A stretch of 64,000 nucleotides of DNA from Mycobacterium sp. 1081908.1 (GTDB lineage: Bacteria; Actinomycetota; Actinomycetes; Mycobacteriales; Mycobacteriaceae), in NCBI RefSeq assembly GCF_001673535.1, contig NZ_LZLY01000097.1, positions 53,840 through 117,839 of the forward strand, written 5' to 3'. Under the pieces are notes generated by a model. That model was not told the origin of the DNA and searched no databases. It worked only from the letters and a program-made list of their open reading frames with translations. Shown here piece by piece: positions 52,433 through 60,824 of this stretch. Each line of letters begins with the position of its first letter. The stretch's first letter is position 1. The translations under genes and the position numbers were made by a program.

Positions 52433-52627
52433 TCATTCCTCGATGTGGATGGCCAGTGCCGGGCACGCCGCCGCGGCGCGGCGGGCGCCCTCGGCCTGCT
52501 CGGCCGGTGGATTCGGATTGAGCAACACGACAACCCCGTCGTCGTCGCGCTGGTCGAACACCTCCGGCGCGTTCATGACGCAGTTGCCCGAGGACGCGCA
52601 GGTGTTCTGGTCGACAGTCACTTTCAT
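52433..52627 (-). CDS. 3Fe-4S ferredoxin, P450 partner
   Basis: 64 residues: CASSGNC, then a distal CPALAI; a loop of about 8 residues (LNPNPPAEQ) is inserted before the last cysteine region. ATG start 10 bases after the TetR stop. Ferredoxin precedes its P450, the reverse of the pairs at 24670 and 26607. Confidence 0.92.
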   Translation of the reverse strand: MKVTVDQNTCASSGNCVMNAPEVFDQRDDDGVVVLLNPNPPAEQAEGARRAAAACPALAIHIEE

Positions 52628-52637
52628 CCCTAGACCC

Positions 52638-53315
52638 CTATTCGTCCGGCGTCACGGGCGCCAGCCACAGGCCCACGATCGCGTCGATGAGGCCGGATGC
52701 GGCGGCGCGCCAAGACGATTGGTGCATCGTGGATCCCGCCGCCAGCGCGCGTTCGCGGTCGGCGCAGGTGTGCATCAAGAGGTTGCGGGCCATGATGTTG
52801 CGCTCGAACCGCACCTCGGCCGGCAGGTTGGGCAGGCAGCCGTTGATCCCGTCGACGACCTGAACCAGCGACGGCGAGCTGAGCGCCCCCTTGACGATGA
52901 TGTTGTAGTAGGCCGGGTCGGTCATCGCCTGCGCGGCGAAGCGCGCGTACCAGGTGGGGTTCCCGAGGTCCGCCAGGTGGTCGGTGAGCGGGCGCACCAG
53001 GCAGGCCACCCAGTCCCGCATCTCGATGGGACCGCGCGACTCCGACAGCTCGGCCACCATCTGTTCGCGCAGCTGCTCGACGGGCCCGCGGTGCTTCTGC
53101 TCGATCGCGCGCACCAGGTCGGCCTTGGTGCCGAAGTGGTATCCCACCGCGGCGTTGTTGCCCTGGCCGGCGGCCTCGCTGACCTGGCGGTTCGACACGG
53201 CGAACATGCCGTGCTCGGCGTATAGCCGCTCGGCCGCCGCCAGGATCGCCTCCTGGGTGGAACTGGCCCGCTCGGTGCGGACGGTCCGGCCTGCGGTGGT
53301 CATCCCGTCAGTCAA
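52638..53315 (-). CDS. TetR-family repressor of the P450/SDR genes
   Basis: Up to 225 residues; DNA-binding part RQVSEAAGQGNNAAVGYHFGTK (in two parts) and a long ligand domain. TTG 53315 follows GGAGG closely; ATG 53303 is the alternative. It heads a TetR-ferredoxin-P450 operon. A 20-bp near-palindrome lies directly upstream, and a 19/20-identical copy stands before the SDR at 54179, so this TetR probably controls both. Confidence 0.88.
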   Translation of the reverse strand: MTDGMTTAGRTVRTERASSTQEAILAAAERLYAEHGMFAVSNRQVSEAAGQGNNAAVGYHFGTKADLVRAIEQKHRGPVEQLREQMVAELSESRGPIEMRDWVACLVRPLTDHLADLGNPTWYARFAAQAMTDPAYYNIIVKGALSSPSLVQVVDGINGCLPNLPAEVRFERNIMARNLLMHTCADRERALAAGSTMHQSSWRAAASGLIDAIVGLWLAPVTPDE

Positions 53316-53330
53316 CCCCCCTCCTCACTT

Positions 53331-53350
53331 TAAGTCAAGCGCTTGATTTA
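53331..53350. promoter_or_regulatory. Operator TAAGTCAAGCGCTTGATTTA
   Basis: Contains the perfect 12-base palindrome TCAAGCGCTTGA (53335-53346) with partly matched AT flanks. It sits 16 bases before the TetR start. It differs at one base from 54208-54227. Confidence 0.75.
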
Positions 53351-53369
53351 AAGTCCGCGCTAAAGGCGA

Positions 53370-54179
53370 TCATTCCTTGCGTTTGGACCGGATGACCTTG
53401 CCCGCGACCGTCCCGCCGTCCACCGGCAGCACGGTTCCGGTGACATAGCGCGACCGGTCGCTGGCGAAGTACAGCGCCGCCTCCGCGATGTCGTCGGGCG
53501 TGCCCTCGCGCTTCAGCGGCCGGTCGGCCCGCATCGTCTCGCGGATGCCCGCCTCGTACCGCTCGAGCTCCGCGGGATCCATGCCCGCCGCCGACGTCTT
53601 CAACAGTGGCGTGGGGATGTTGCCCGGCGCGATGGCGTTGACCCGAATCTCGTAGTACGCCAATTCGATTGCCGCGGACTTGGTGAACTGGATGACCGCC
53701 GCCTTGGAGGCGCGGTAGGTCATCACGCCGCCGCCGGCCTGGATTCCACCGATGGACGTCATGTTGATGATCGATCCCCCGCCGTGGGCGGCCATGTGCC
53801 GAGCAGCATCTCGGGTGCCGGCCATCACACCCAGCACGTTGACCGCCATGATCCGGTGGAAGTCGGCCAGGTCGTCCTCGAGAAACCGGCGGTGCATGGT
53901 GCCCGAGACCCCGGCGTTGTTCACCATGATGTGCAGGCCGCCGAACCTTTCGACGGCGGCGGCCACCAGCGCTCCGACCTGTTCGGTGTCCGAGACGTCC
54001 GTGCGCTGGAAGAAGGTGTCCGGTCCCAGCGCCGTCGCCAGCGCCTCGCCCCGGTCGGCGTCGACGTCGGCGATGACGACCCGCGCGCCCTCGGCGACAA
54101 ACTTCTCCACCGCGCCGCGGCCGATGCCTGACGCCCCGCCGGTGACTACGGCTACCTTGCCCGTCAGATCGTTGACCAC
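53370..54179 (-). CDS. Short-chain dehydrogenase/reductase
   Basis: 269 residues: TGGASGIGRGAV, NNAGVSG, MTSIGG...YRASKAAV for Ser-Tyr-Lys, and the end GTVLPVDGGTVAG. GTG start. It lies upstream of the TetR operon with its own copy of the TCAAGC[AG]CTTGA operator, so it is induced along with the P450. It may oxidise the alcohol the P450 makes. Confidence 0.9.
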   Translation of the reverse strand: MVNDLTGKVAVVTGGASGIGRGAVEKFVAEGARVVIADVDADRGEALATALGPDTFFQRTDVSDTEQVGALVAAAVERFGGLHIMVNNAGVSGTMHRRFLEDDLADFHRIMAVNVLGVMAGTRDAARHMAAHGGGSIINMTSIGGIQAGGGVMTYRASKAAVIQFTKSAAIELAYYEIRVNAIAPGNIPTPLLKTSAAGMDPAELERYEAGIRETMRADRPLKREGTPDDIAEAALYFASDRSRYVTGTVLPVDGGTVAGKVIRSKRKE

Positions 54180-54207
54180 ACGACGAGTTAATCGGCGTCG
54201 GCTGCGT

Positions 54208-54227
54208 TAAGTCAAGCACTTGATTTA
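54208..54227. promoter_or_regulatory. Operator TAAGTCAAGCACTTGATTTA
   Basis: Nineteen of 20 bases match the site at 53331-53350. It lies 29 bases before the SDR start (54179) on the minus strand and 91 bases before the NmrA-like gene on the plus strand. Confidence 0.75.
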
Positions 54228-54318
54228 GAGAGTTCGACCTCCGGCTCTGTATCAATCAATTTGCGAACGTGGAAGGCTGAGCTCATCGGTTCATCGGCTA
54301 CCTCGGGAGGGCTTGATC

Positions 54319-55086
54319 GTGAAGATTTTGGTTATCGGCGGCACGGGACTCATCGGCTCGCAGGTCATCGCCAATCTGACCGAGATGGGACACGAGGCGA
54401 TCTCGGCCTCGCCGCGTTCGGGCGTCGACACGGTCACCGGTGAGGGGCTTGCCGACGCGGTGGCGGGGGCGCACACGGTGGTCGACGTGTCCAACTCGCC
54501 GTCCTTCGACGACGACCCCGTGATGCAGTTCTTCACGACGTCGACCCGAAACATTCTCGCCGCGGAACGCGCGGCGGGGGTGCGGCACCACGTCGCGCTC
54601 TCGATCGTCGGTGCCGACCGCGCCCCGGACAGCGGCTACATGCGGGCCAAGGTCGCCCAGGAGAAGCTGATCGAGGAATCGGGAAACCCGTATTCGATCG
54701 TGCGGGCGACGCAATTCTTCGAATTCGTCACGGCGATCGCCGATTCGGCCACCGACGGCAACACGGTCCGCCTGCCGGTTGGGGCGTTCCAGCCCATCGC
54801 CGCCAACGACGTCGCCACGGCCGTCACCGGCGCGACGATTAGCGATCCGACCAACGGCATCACCAACATCGCCGGCCCCGAAAAGCGTGGCATGGACGAG
54901 TTCATCCGGACCGCGTTGGCCGCGTCCAACGATCCGCGTGAGGTGGTGGGAGACCCCGCGGCCCAGTACTTCGGTACCGCGCTGGACGAGCACACCATCG
55001 TTCCGCTCGACAGCGAGGGCGCAACGATCTACCCCACCCGCTTTGCCGATTGGATGGCCTCCCGGACGTCCAGCGCCGCGCAGTAG
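54319..55086 (+). CDS. NAD(P)-binding NmrA/SDR-like protein
   Basis: 255 residues, atypical extended SDR: GGTGLIGSQV cofactor loop, then a Ser in SIVGAD, the YMRAKVAQE segment with Tyr and Lys, and a C-terminal substrate part. Similar proteins are quinone-oxidoreductase-like or redox sensors. GTG 54319 has GGAGGG at 8 bases; TTG 54313 is too close to it. It is monocistronic before mmcO. Confidence 0.85.
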   Translation: MKILVIGGTGLIGSQVIANLTEMGHEAISASPRSGVDTVTGEGLADAVAGAHTVVDVSNSPSFDDDPVMQFFTTSTRNILAAERAAGVRHHVALSIVGADRAPDSGYMRAKVAQEKLIEESGNPYSIVRATQFFEFVTAIADSATDGNTVRLPVGAFQPIAANDVATAVTGATISDPTNGITNIAGPEKRGMDEFIRTALAASNDPREVVGDPAAQYFGTALDEHTIVPLDSEGATIYPTRFADWMASRTSSAAQ

Positions 55087-55235
55087 GCGCCGCGCGCCGA
55101 GACGCGGGTCAAGGCCGATGCCTCGGGTTGCATTGATCAGTTGTGGCAGCCGATAACTCGGTACTTGCGCTCCGGCCAACGGCCGAGCACGGTATAAGTC
55201 GGCGGGGCGGTTCGACCCGAGACGAGGAGCGCTCA

Positions 55236-56834
55236 ATGCCCGTGCGGCCCCCAAGCGGGGTACCTTTCGACGCGACGTTGCTCACCCGCCGCGGCTTCAT
55301 GGCGGCCGGCCTCGCCGGCGGGTTGGCGCTTGCGGGCTGCAGCCAAACGAAATCCCAAGTATCGGGCGCCGCAGCGCAAATGGCCGCCGCCATCGACGCG
55401 GCCGAGCAGGCACGGCCGCACAGCGGGCGCACCGTCACCGCCAGCCTGACGCCGCAGCTGGCCGACATCGATCTGGGCGGACGGGTCGTGCGCACGATGG
55501 CCTACGGCAACGGCATTCCCGGACCGCTGATCCGCGCCAACGTCGGTGACGAACTGGTCGTCACCGTCGCCAACCGGCTGGACGTCCCGACGTCGGTGCA
55601 CTGGCACGGCGTGGCGCTGCGCAACGACATGGACGGTGCCGCGCCCGCCACCCCGAACATCGCGGCCGGCCAGGACTTCACCTACCGGTTCTCCGTCCCG
55701 AATTCGGGCACTTACTGGGCTCACCCGCACACCGGCCTGGACGCCGACAAGGGGCTTTACCTGCCGGTCATCGTCGAAGATCCGAACGAGGGCGACTACG
55801 ACGCCGAATGGGTTGTCGTCCTCGACGATTGGACCGACGGTGTCGGCAAGAGCCCGCAGCAGCTCTACAGCGAGCTCACCAATCCGAACAAGCCGAGCCG
55901 GTCGACCATGCCGACGACGTCCACAACGACACCGACGTCCCCGACCAGCTCAACGACGTCGATGACGCCGACATCCAGCATGCCGGAGATGCCTGGCATG
56001 TCCGACAACGGCGGAACAAAGAGCGATCTGCTCGGCGGCGACGCCGGAGACATCGGCTATCCCTACTATCTGATCAACGGCCGAATCCCGGCCGCACCCA
56101 CCACCTTCAACGCGAAGCCGGGTCAGCGCATCAGGATCCGCTTCATCAATACGGGCTCGGACACCGCGTTTCGCGTCGCGCTGGCCGGCCATTCGATGAC
56201 GGTCACCCACACCGATGGCTTCCCGGTCGTACCCACCCGGGTCGACGCCCTGCTCATCGGCATGGCCGAGCGCTACGACGTCATCGTCACCGCCGCAGAC
56301 GGCGTCTTCCCGCTGGTGGCACTGGCGGAAGGGAAGAACGCGCTGGCACGCGCGCTGCTGTCCACCGGCACCGGCAGCCCACCCGACGCGGGGTTTCAGC
56401 CGGCCGAACTCGGCCAGCGGGTCGGCACCATCGAAATGTTCACGGCCACAACGCCCGTCAACCTCGGCCGGCCACAGCCCGACCTCAACCTTCCGGTCGT
56501 GTTGGGCGGCAACATGGCACAGTACAACTGGACGATCAACGGGAAACCCTACAGCCAGACCGACCCGCTGCGTGTCCGCGAGGGTGAACGGCCCACGATC
56601 ACGTTCGACAACACCACGATGATGTATCACCCGATTCACCTGCACGGCCACACCTACCAGCTGATCAAGGCCGACGGCAGCCCCGGCCCGCGCAAGGACA
56701 CCGTGATCGTGCTCCCCAAGCGGAAGGTGCTCGCCGTGCTGGTCGCCGACAACCCGGGTGTCTGGCAGTTGCATTGCCACAACACCTATCACCAGGAAGC
56801 CGGCATGCAGACCCGGCTCGAGTACATCTTTTAG
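55236..56834 (+). CDS. mmcO: Multicopper oxidase, Tat-exported lipoprotein
   Basis: 532 residues. A twin-arginine signal (TRRGFMAAGLAGG) leads into the lipobox LALAGC, so it is exported folded and lipid-anchored. All four copper motifs are present: SVHWHG, YWAHPHTG, HPIHLHGH and QLHCHNTYHQEAGM. It closely resembles M. tuberculosis MmcO (Rv0846c), which oxidises Cu(I) and protects against copper. A Thr/Ser/Pro-rich stretch of about 45 residues between the first and second cupredoxin parts, ending Met-rich (MPEMPGM), is longer than I recall in that protein. ATG 55236 after GAGGAGC. Confidence 0.95.
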   Translation: MPVRPPSGVPFDATLLTRRGFMAAGLAGGLALAGCSQTKSQVSGAAAQMAAAIDAAEQARPHSGRTVTASLTPQLADIDLGGRVVRTMAYGNGIPGPLIRANVGDELVVTVANRLDVPTSVHWHGVALRNDMDGAAPATPNIAAGQDFTYRFSVPNSGTYWAHPHTGLDADKGLYLPVIVEDPNEGDYDAEWVVVLDDWTDGVGKSPQQLYSELTNPNKPSRSTMPTTSTTTPTSPTSSTTSMTPTSSMPEMPGMSDNGGTKSDLLGGDAGDIGYPYYLINGRIPAAPTTFNAKPGQRIRIRFINTGSDTAFRVALAGHSMTVTHTDGFPVVPTRVDALLIGMAERYDVIVTAADGVFPLVALAEGKNALARALLSTGTGSPPDAGFQPAELGQRVGTIEMFTATTPVNLGRPQPDLNLPVVLGGNMAQYNWTINGKPYSQTDPLRVREGERPTITFDNTTMMYHPIHLHGHTYQLIKADGSPGPRKDTVIVLPKRKVLAVLVADNPGVWQLHCHNTYHQEAGMQTRLEYIF

Positions 56835-56837
56835 ATT

Positions 56838-57659
56838 TCAGGCGGTTGCGATGAAGTCCAGCAGCAACGCGTTGACCGCGGCGGCCCGTTCGATCTGTGG
56901 GCAGTGACCGGCCTGGGCCACCACCGCGGCGCGGGCACCGTCGATCTGTTTGGCGATCTGGGCGGCCCAGCCGGACGGCAGGAGTTTGTCGTCGCCCCCC
57001 TCGATGACAAGCGTCGGCACGCCGATGCGCTCGTAGGCGCGCGTGCTCGAAGGGGTCGGGGCGGGCGCGGCGTCGGGGCGACGAAATCGTGCCGCCGCCA
57101 CCGCCTCCCACGCGCCCGGGACGGTGCTCGACTCGTAGCGCCGACGGACGTAGTCCTCGTCCGCCGGGTAGCCGGGGTCGTGGAACAGCGCCTCGACGAT
57201 GCGGCGCATCGCCGGGAGCGTCGCGTCGTACTGCTGGAGCGCATCGAAATGCCGATTTTGCTGGATCTCGCCTCCCCCGCAGATGATCACCAGGCTGCGG
57301 ACCGGCAGCAGCGGCGTGTCCGACGTGGCGTCGGTGAGCAGGTTGATGGCGCCCATCGAGTTGCCGACGAAGTGCGCGGAGGAGACGTCGAGCTCCTCGC
57401 AGAATCGCGCCACGTGCCGAATCCGCATCCGGCGCCCTTCGACGAAGTCGATGACCTTCGCCGACTGCCCGAACCCCAGCTGGTCCGGTGCCAGGACCCG
57501 GTACTGCGCGGCCAGGGCGGCGATGTTGCGTTCCCAGCCGAGTTCCGCGCTGGCGCCGAACTCTCCACCGTGCAACAGCACCACCGGTTCGCCTTCGCCC
57601 GCCTCCAGATAGCTGGTGCGCAGGCCGTCGACCAGCAGGGTTTTGCGATGAATCTCCAA
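56838..57659 (-). CDS. Alpha/beta hydrolase, meta-cleavage product hydrolase-like (MhpC/HsaD type)
   Basis: 273 residues: LLHGGEFGAS, DQLGFGQSAK, nucleophile VGNSMGAINL and terminal AGHCPQIE. GNSMG is the signature of C-C bond hydrolases acting on extradiol ring-cleavage products. That fits the MhpB-type dioxygenase six genes upstream. TTG start with AGAAGGCGGG. Last gene of the operon; its stop is 3 bases from that of mmcO, so the two converge tightly. Confidence 0.88.
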   Translation of the reverse strand: MEIHRKTLLVDGLRTSYLEAGEGEPVVLLHGGEFGASAELGWERNIAALAAQYRVLAPDQLGFGQSAKVIDFVEGRRMRIRHVARFCEELDVSSAHFVGNSMGAINLLTDATSDTPLLPVRSLVIICGGGEIQQNRHFDALQQYDATLPAMRRIVEALFHDPGYPADEDYVRRRYESSTVPGAWEAVAAARFRRPDAAPAPTPSSTRAYERIGVPTLVIEGGDDKLLPSGWAAQIAKQIDGARAAVVAQAGHCPQIERAAAVNALLLDFIATA

Positions 57660-57672
57660 TCGCCCGCCTTCT

Positions 57673-58665
57673 CTACTTGATCGCGATCGGATTCACCGGC
57701 GAACCCACGGCGCCAACGACTCTCAGGGGCGGCGCGACGAGCTGGAACTCGTACACGCCGTCGGCGGCGCAGTCGTCCGCCAGCGCGGTGAGGTCCCAGT
57801 ACTCGCCGAACATCAGCCCCATGTCACGCAGGCAAAGCAGATGCAGGGGAAACGTTATCCCGTCGACGCCGGACACCAGGTCCTCGACCTGGAGGTTGTC
57901 GGCCGCGACCGCCGCGATCTCGTGGTCGTGCAGCCACGAAGCGCACCGCCAGTCCAATCCGGAGTAACCTTCCAACTTGTTGCCGGTCGCCAGAAACCTT
58001 GTCCACCAACCGGTCCGGATCAACACGATGTCACCCCGGCCCACGGTCACCCCCTGCGCGCGAACCACGTCGTCCAGCTCCTCGGGAGTGATCGGGTTCC
58101 CGGCCTCGAGGAAGACCTCCGCGCCGCGGTGGCGAACCAGGTCCAGCAGCACACCGCGTGAGGTGATGCCCTTGCCGTCGACCTTGTCGATGCCGCAGCG
58201 GTAGGCCCCCATGCTGGTGACCGAATCCGCCGGGAAGCCGTTGTAGAGCTGACCGTCGTAGTAGACGTGCGACAGCGCATCCCACTGGCTGGCGGCCTGC
58301 AACGGCATGATGATCATGTCGTCGTTGAAGCGAAACGGATTGTCGGCCGTCATGTACTGACTGAGCTGCTGGGCCAGCGGGTTGCGCGCCCAATCGGGCC
58401 CGTATTTGGTGAGCGTGTTCACATCGCCGCCGTCGACCGTCATGACATGCACCGGATTGTGCCGAAACTCGAAGGCGCCCTGCGGTCCTGACGCGCCGAA
58501 GTCGACGCCGAGCGGAAAGACCTTGCCGTGCCGGACCAGGCCGGCGGCTTGCGCGACCTTGTCCGCGGTGATGAAGTTCAGCGTGCCCAGCTCGTCGTCG
58601 GCTCCCCACCTCCCCCAGTTGGAGACGTCGCGCGCGACTCGCCGGAAGTCGGTTACGTTGGCCAC
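57673..58665 (-). CDS. Cyclase-family (kynurenine formamidase-like) metal hydrolase
   Basis: 330 residues of the cyclase family (PF04199 type): GADDELGTLNF start, DALSHVYYDG with the metal His, GVLLDLVRH and GDIVLIRTGW. Members hydrolyse amides, lactones or similar. GTG start overlapping the SDR by 13 bases. In this operon it may open a lactone or hydrolyse a ring-cleavage intermediate. Confidence 0.9.
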   Translation of the reverse strand: MANVTDFRRVARDVSNWGRWGADDELGTLNFITADKVAQAAGLVRHGKVFPLGVDFGASGPQGAFEFRHNPVHVMTVDGGDVNTLTKYGPDWARNPLAQQLSQYMTADNPFRFNDDMIIMPLQAASQWDALSHVYYDGQLYNGFPADSVTSMGAYRCGIDKVDGKGITSRGVLLDLVRHRGAEVFLEAGNPITPEELDDVVRAQGVTVGRGDIVLIRTGWWTRFLATGNKLEGYSGLDWRCASWLHDHEIAAVAADNLQVEDLVSGVDGITFPLHLLCLRDMGLMFGEYWDLTALADDCAADGVYEFQLVAPPLRVVGAVGSPVNPIAIK

Positions 58666-59480
58666 GGCGCTCCTTCCTCGAGCTCACGGGCGATCGCCGC
58701 GCCCACGTTCCCACCGTCGACCCACAACACCTGGCCGGTGATGTAGCTGGCCGCGCGGCTATTGAGAAACAATAGGGCCGCGGCCTGTTCGGCGGCCTCC
58801 GAAACGCGACCCAACGGTTTGGGAATGTCGTCCAGAAAGCCCTGCCCGTACGCGGTGCGCAGCTGATCGAGGATCGGGGTTTCGGTGACGCCCGGGCCGG
58901 TGCAGTTGATGCGGATGCCGCGCGCGCCAAGGGGTGCGGCGCTTCGCATGGTGTAAAGGATGATCGCCTCTTTGGACAGTTGGTAGCCCCCGCCGGCCAG
59001 CGCATCGGGGTGCGCGTGACACCAGTCGATGCCTTCGGCCATCGTCGCGGTGTCCAGCAGGGGCGCCACCGCGCGCAGGTGGTCCCGGTACGCCGCAGCG
59101 GCCAGTGACGATACGCTGACGATCGACGAGCCCGCCGGCATCTTTTCGATCAGCGCCTCGGTGAGCTGGCGCAGTCCGAGGAAGTTGATGGTGACGACCA
59201 GCGGGGGGTCGCCGATCCCGGACGAGACGCCGGCCACGTTGAACAGCGCGTCGACCGGCGCCTCGACCGAGGCCACCGCCCGGTCGATGGAGGCCGGATC
59301 GGCGAGGTCAACCTCGTGAAACCCGTTGAGCTCGAACGCCGGACGGCGCTTGTCCAGCCCGACGACGTCGGCCCCGAGCTCGCTGAGCTGCCGCGCCACG
59401 TGTTCGCCGATGCCCGAGGCACATCCGGTTACCACGGCACGGCGGCCGTCGTAGCGCCACAGCTCGTCGATGTGTCCCAC
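58653..59480 (-). CDS. Short-chain dehydrogenase/reductase (hydroxysteroid dehydrogenase-like)
   Basis: 275 residues with TGCASGIGEHVA, NVAGVSSG (in place of NNAG), VSSLA...YQLSKEA and GQVLWVDGG. The roughly 30-residue insertion between Ser and Tyr and the NVAG variant are as in bacterial 3-alpha-hydroxysteroid dehydrogenase-like members. It lies behind the luciferase-like monooxygenase in the ring-degradation operon. Confidence 0.88.
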   Translation of the reverse strand: MGHIDELWRYDGRRAVVTGCASGIGEHVARQLSELGADVVGLDKRRPAFELNGFHEVDLADPASIDRAVASVEAPVDALFNVAGVSSGIGDPPLVVTINFLGLRQLTEALIEKMPAGSSIVSVSSLAAAAYRDHLRAVAPLLDTATMAEGIDWCHAHPDALAGGGYQLSKEAIILYTMRSAAPLGARGIRINCTGPGVTETPILDQLRTAYGQGFLDDIPKPLGRVSEAAEQAAALLFLNSRAASYITGQVLWVDGGNVGAAIARELEEGAPWPT

Positions 59481-59500
59481 GGCTCAATCCGCTTCCGGCG

Positions 59501-60805
59501 TCACTTGCCCTGCTCTTGCTCCTGGGCGCGCCGCGCCGCCTGGACGCGACCCTCGTTGATCTCGGCCATGGCCTCGGGGATCTCGCTGGCGGTGAACTTG
59601 TCGCGGCCGGTGGGCAGGCCACCGAAGGCGTAGGTTTCGTCGAACAGCGGTGCCGTCGACTTCGGCCGTCGCGCCTCGACCTTTTCGATCGCGGGTGCGA
59701 GCCGCTTGGCCTTGTCGGCCACGGCCTTCTGGTCACGCTCGATGAACTCCGGCAGCACCTCTTTGCCCATCAGCTCAATGGATTCCATGGTGCCCTCGTG
59801 GCTGCGCGGGTTGAGCAACAGGATGATCTCGTCGACGCCGCTCTCCTCGTAGCCGCGCAGGAATTCGCGCACCGTGGCCGGGGATCCGATCGCGCCGCGC
59901 CCAGGGCCGTAAGCCAGGGTCGGGTCCTTCTCGACCTCTTCGAGATACCGCTTCCAGACCCCGGTGCGGCCGGGGACGTGCATCCCGGTCAGGTAGTAGT
60001 GCATGATCCCGAACGAAAAGAATCCGCCGCCCTGCCCCAGCCGTTGCAGCGCCTCCTCCTCGGTCTTGGCGACCATCATCGACAGGTCCCCACCGATGGC
60101 CAGGATGTTCGGGTTGATCTGTGGCGTGATGGGCACGCCGTTCTCCTCGAACTCCTTGTAGTAGCCGTTGACCCGGTCGGTCAGCGGCCCGGGACCGGTG
60201 TACGCGAAGCTCAGTGCCCCGATGCATTTTTGGGCGGCCATCTGTACGCTCGCCGGCCGCGTGCAGGCGACCCACACCGGCGGATGCGGCTTTTGCAGCG
60301 GCTTGGGAATGACGTTGCGCGGTGGCATCTGGATCTGGTCGCCTTTGAAACCGGTGAACGGTTCCTCGATCATGCATCGGATCGAGACCTCGAGGGCCTC
60401 CTCCCACTGGGCGCGCTTGTCGGCGGGATCGACATCGAATCCGCCGAGTTCGCCGACGGAGGAGCCTTCCCCGGTGCCGAACTCAACCCGCCCGTTGGAC
60501 AGCAGGTCGATGGTGGCGATGCGTTCGGCCACTCGCGCGGGGTGATTGACCGCGGGCAGCAGGTGCATGATCCCGAACCCGAGCCGGATGTTCTTGGTCC
60601 GCTGGCTGGCCGCGGCCAGGAAGATCTCCGGCGCGGTGGAATGGCAGTACTCCTCGAGGAAGTGATGCTCGGTCAGCCAGACGGTGGAGAACCCCGCCTT
60701 GTCGGCGGCCTCCACCTCGTCCAGGCAGTCCTGCAGTAAGACGTGTTCGTCGTCCGGGGCCCACGGACGCGGCAGCGCGAACTCGTAGAACAGCGAGATT
60801 TTCAT
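59501..60805 (-). CDS. Luciferase-like (LLM-class) flavin monooxygenase
   Basis: 434 residues with the TIM-barrel start KISLFYEFALPRPW, WLTEHHFLEEY, LGFGIMHLLP and FGTGEGSS. The family uses reduced FMN or F420. The C-terminal charged tail of about 80 residues is longer than usual. It follows the KstD-like gene. Although in the LuxA superfamily, there is nothing here to suggest light emission; an oxygenation, for example Baeyer-Villiger-like, is more likely. Confidence 0.9.
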   Translation of the reverse strand: MKISLFYEFALPRPWAPDDEHVLLQDCLDEVEAADKAGFSTVWLTEHHFLEEYCHSTAPEIFLAAASQRTKNIRLGFGIMHLLPAVNHPARVAERIATIDLLSNGRVEFGTGEGSSVGELGGFDVDPADKRAQWEEALEVSIRCMIEEPFTGFKGDQIQMPPRNVIPKPLQKPHPPVWVACTRPASVQMAAQKCIGALSFAYTGPGPLTDRVNGYYKEFEENGVPITPQINPNILAIGGDLSMMVAKTEEEALQRLGQGGGFFSFGIMHYYLTGMHVPGRTGVWKRYLEEVEKDPTLAYGPGRGAIGSPATVREFLRGYEESGVDEIILLLNPRSHEGTMESIELMGKEVLPEFIERDQKAVADKAKRLAPAIEKVEARRPKSTAPLFDETYAFGGLPTGRDKFTASEIPEAMAEINEGRVQAARRAQEQEQGK

Positions 60806-60824
60806 TGATTACCTCCCATATGAG

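Noticed and set aside
55087..55235. A copper-responsive (RicR/CsoR-type) operator before mmcO
   Set aside because: No convincing palindrome was found in the 149-base gap; only a weak TATAAG box with no properly spaced -35.
59501..60805. Reading the luciferase-like protein as a true luciferase
   Set aside because: The family is broad in mycobacteria and mostly F420- or FMN-dependent oxidoreductases; no luxB or luxG-like context is present.
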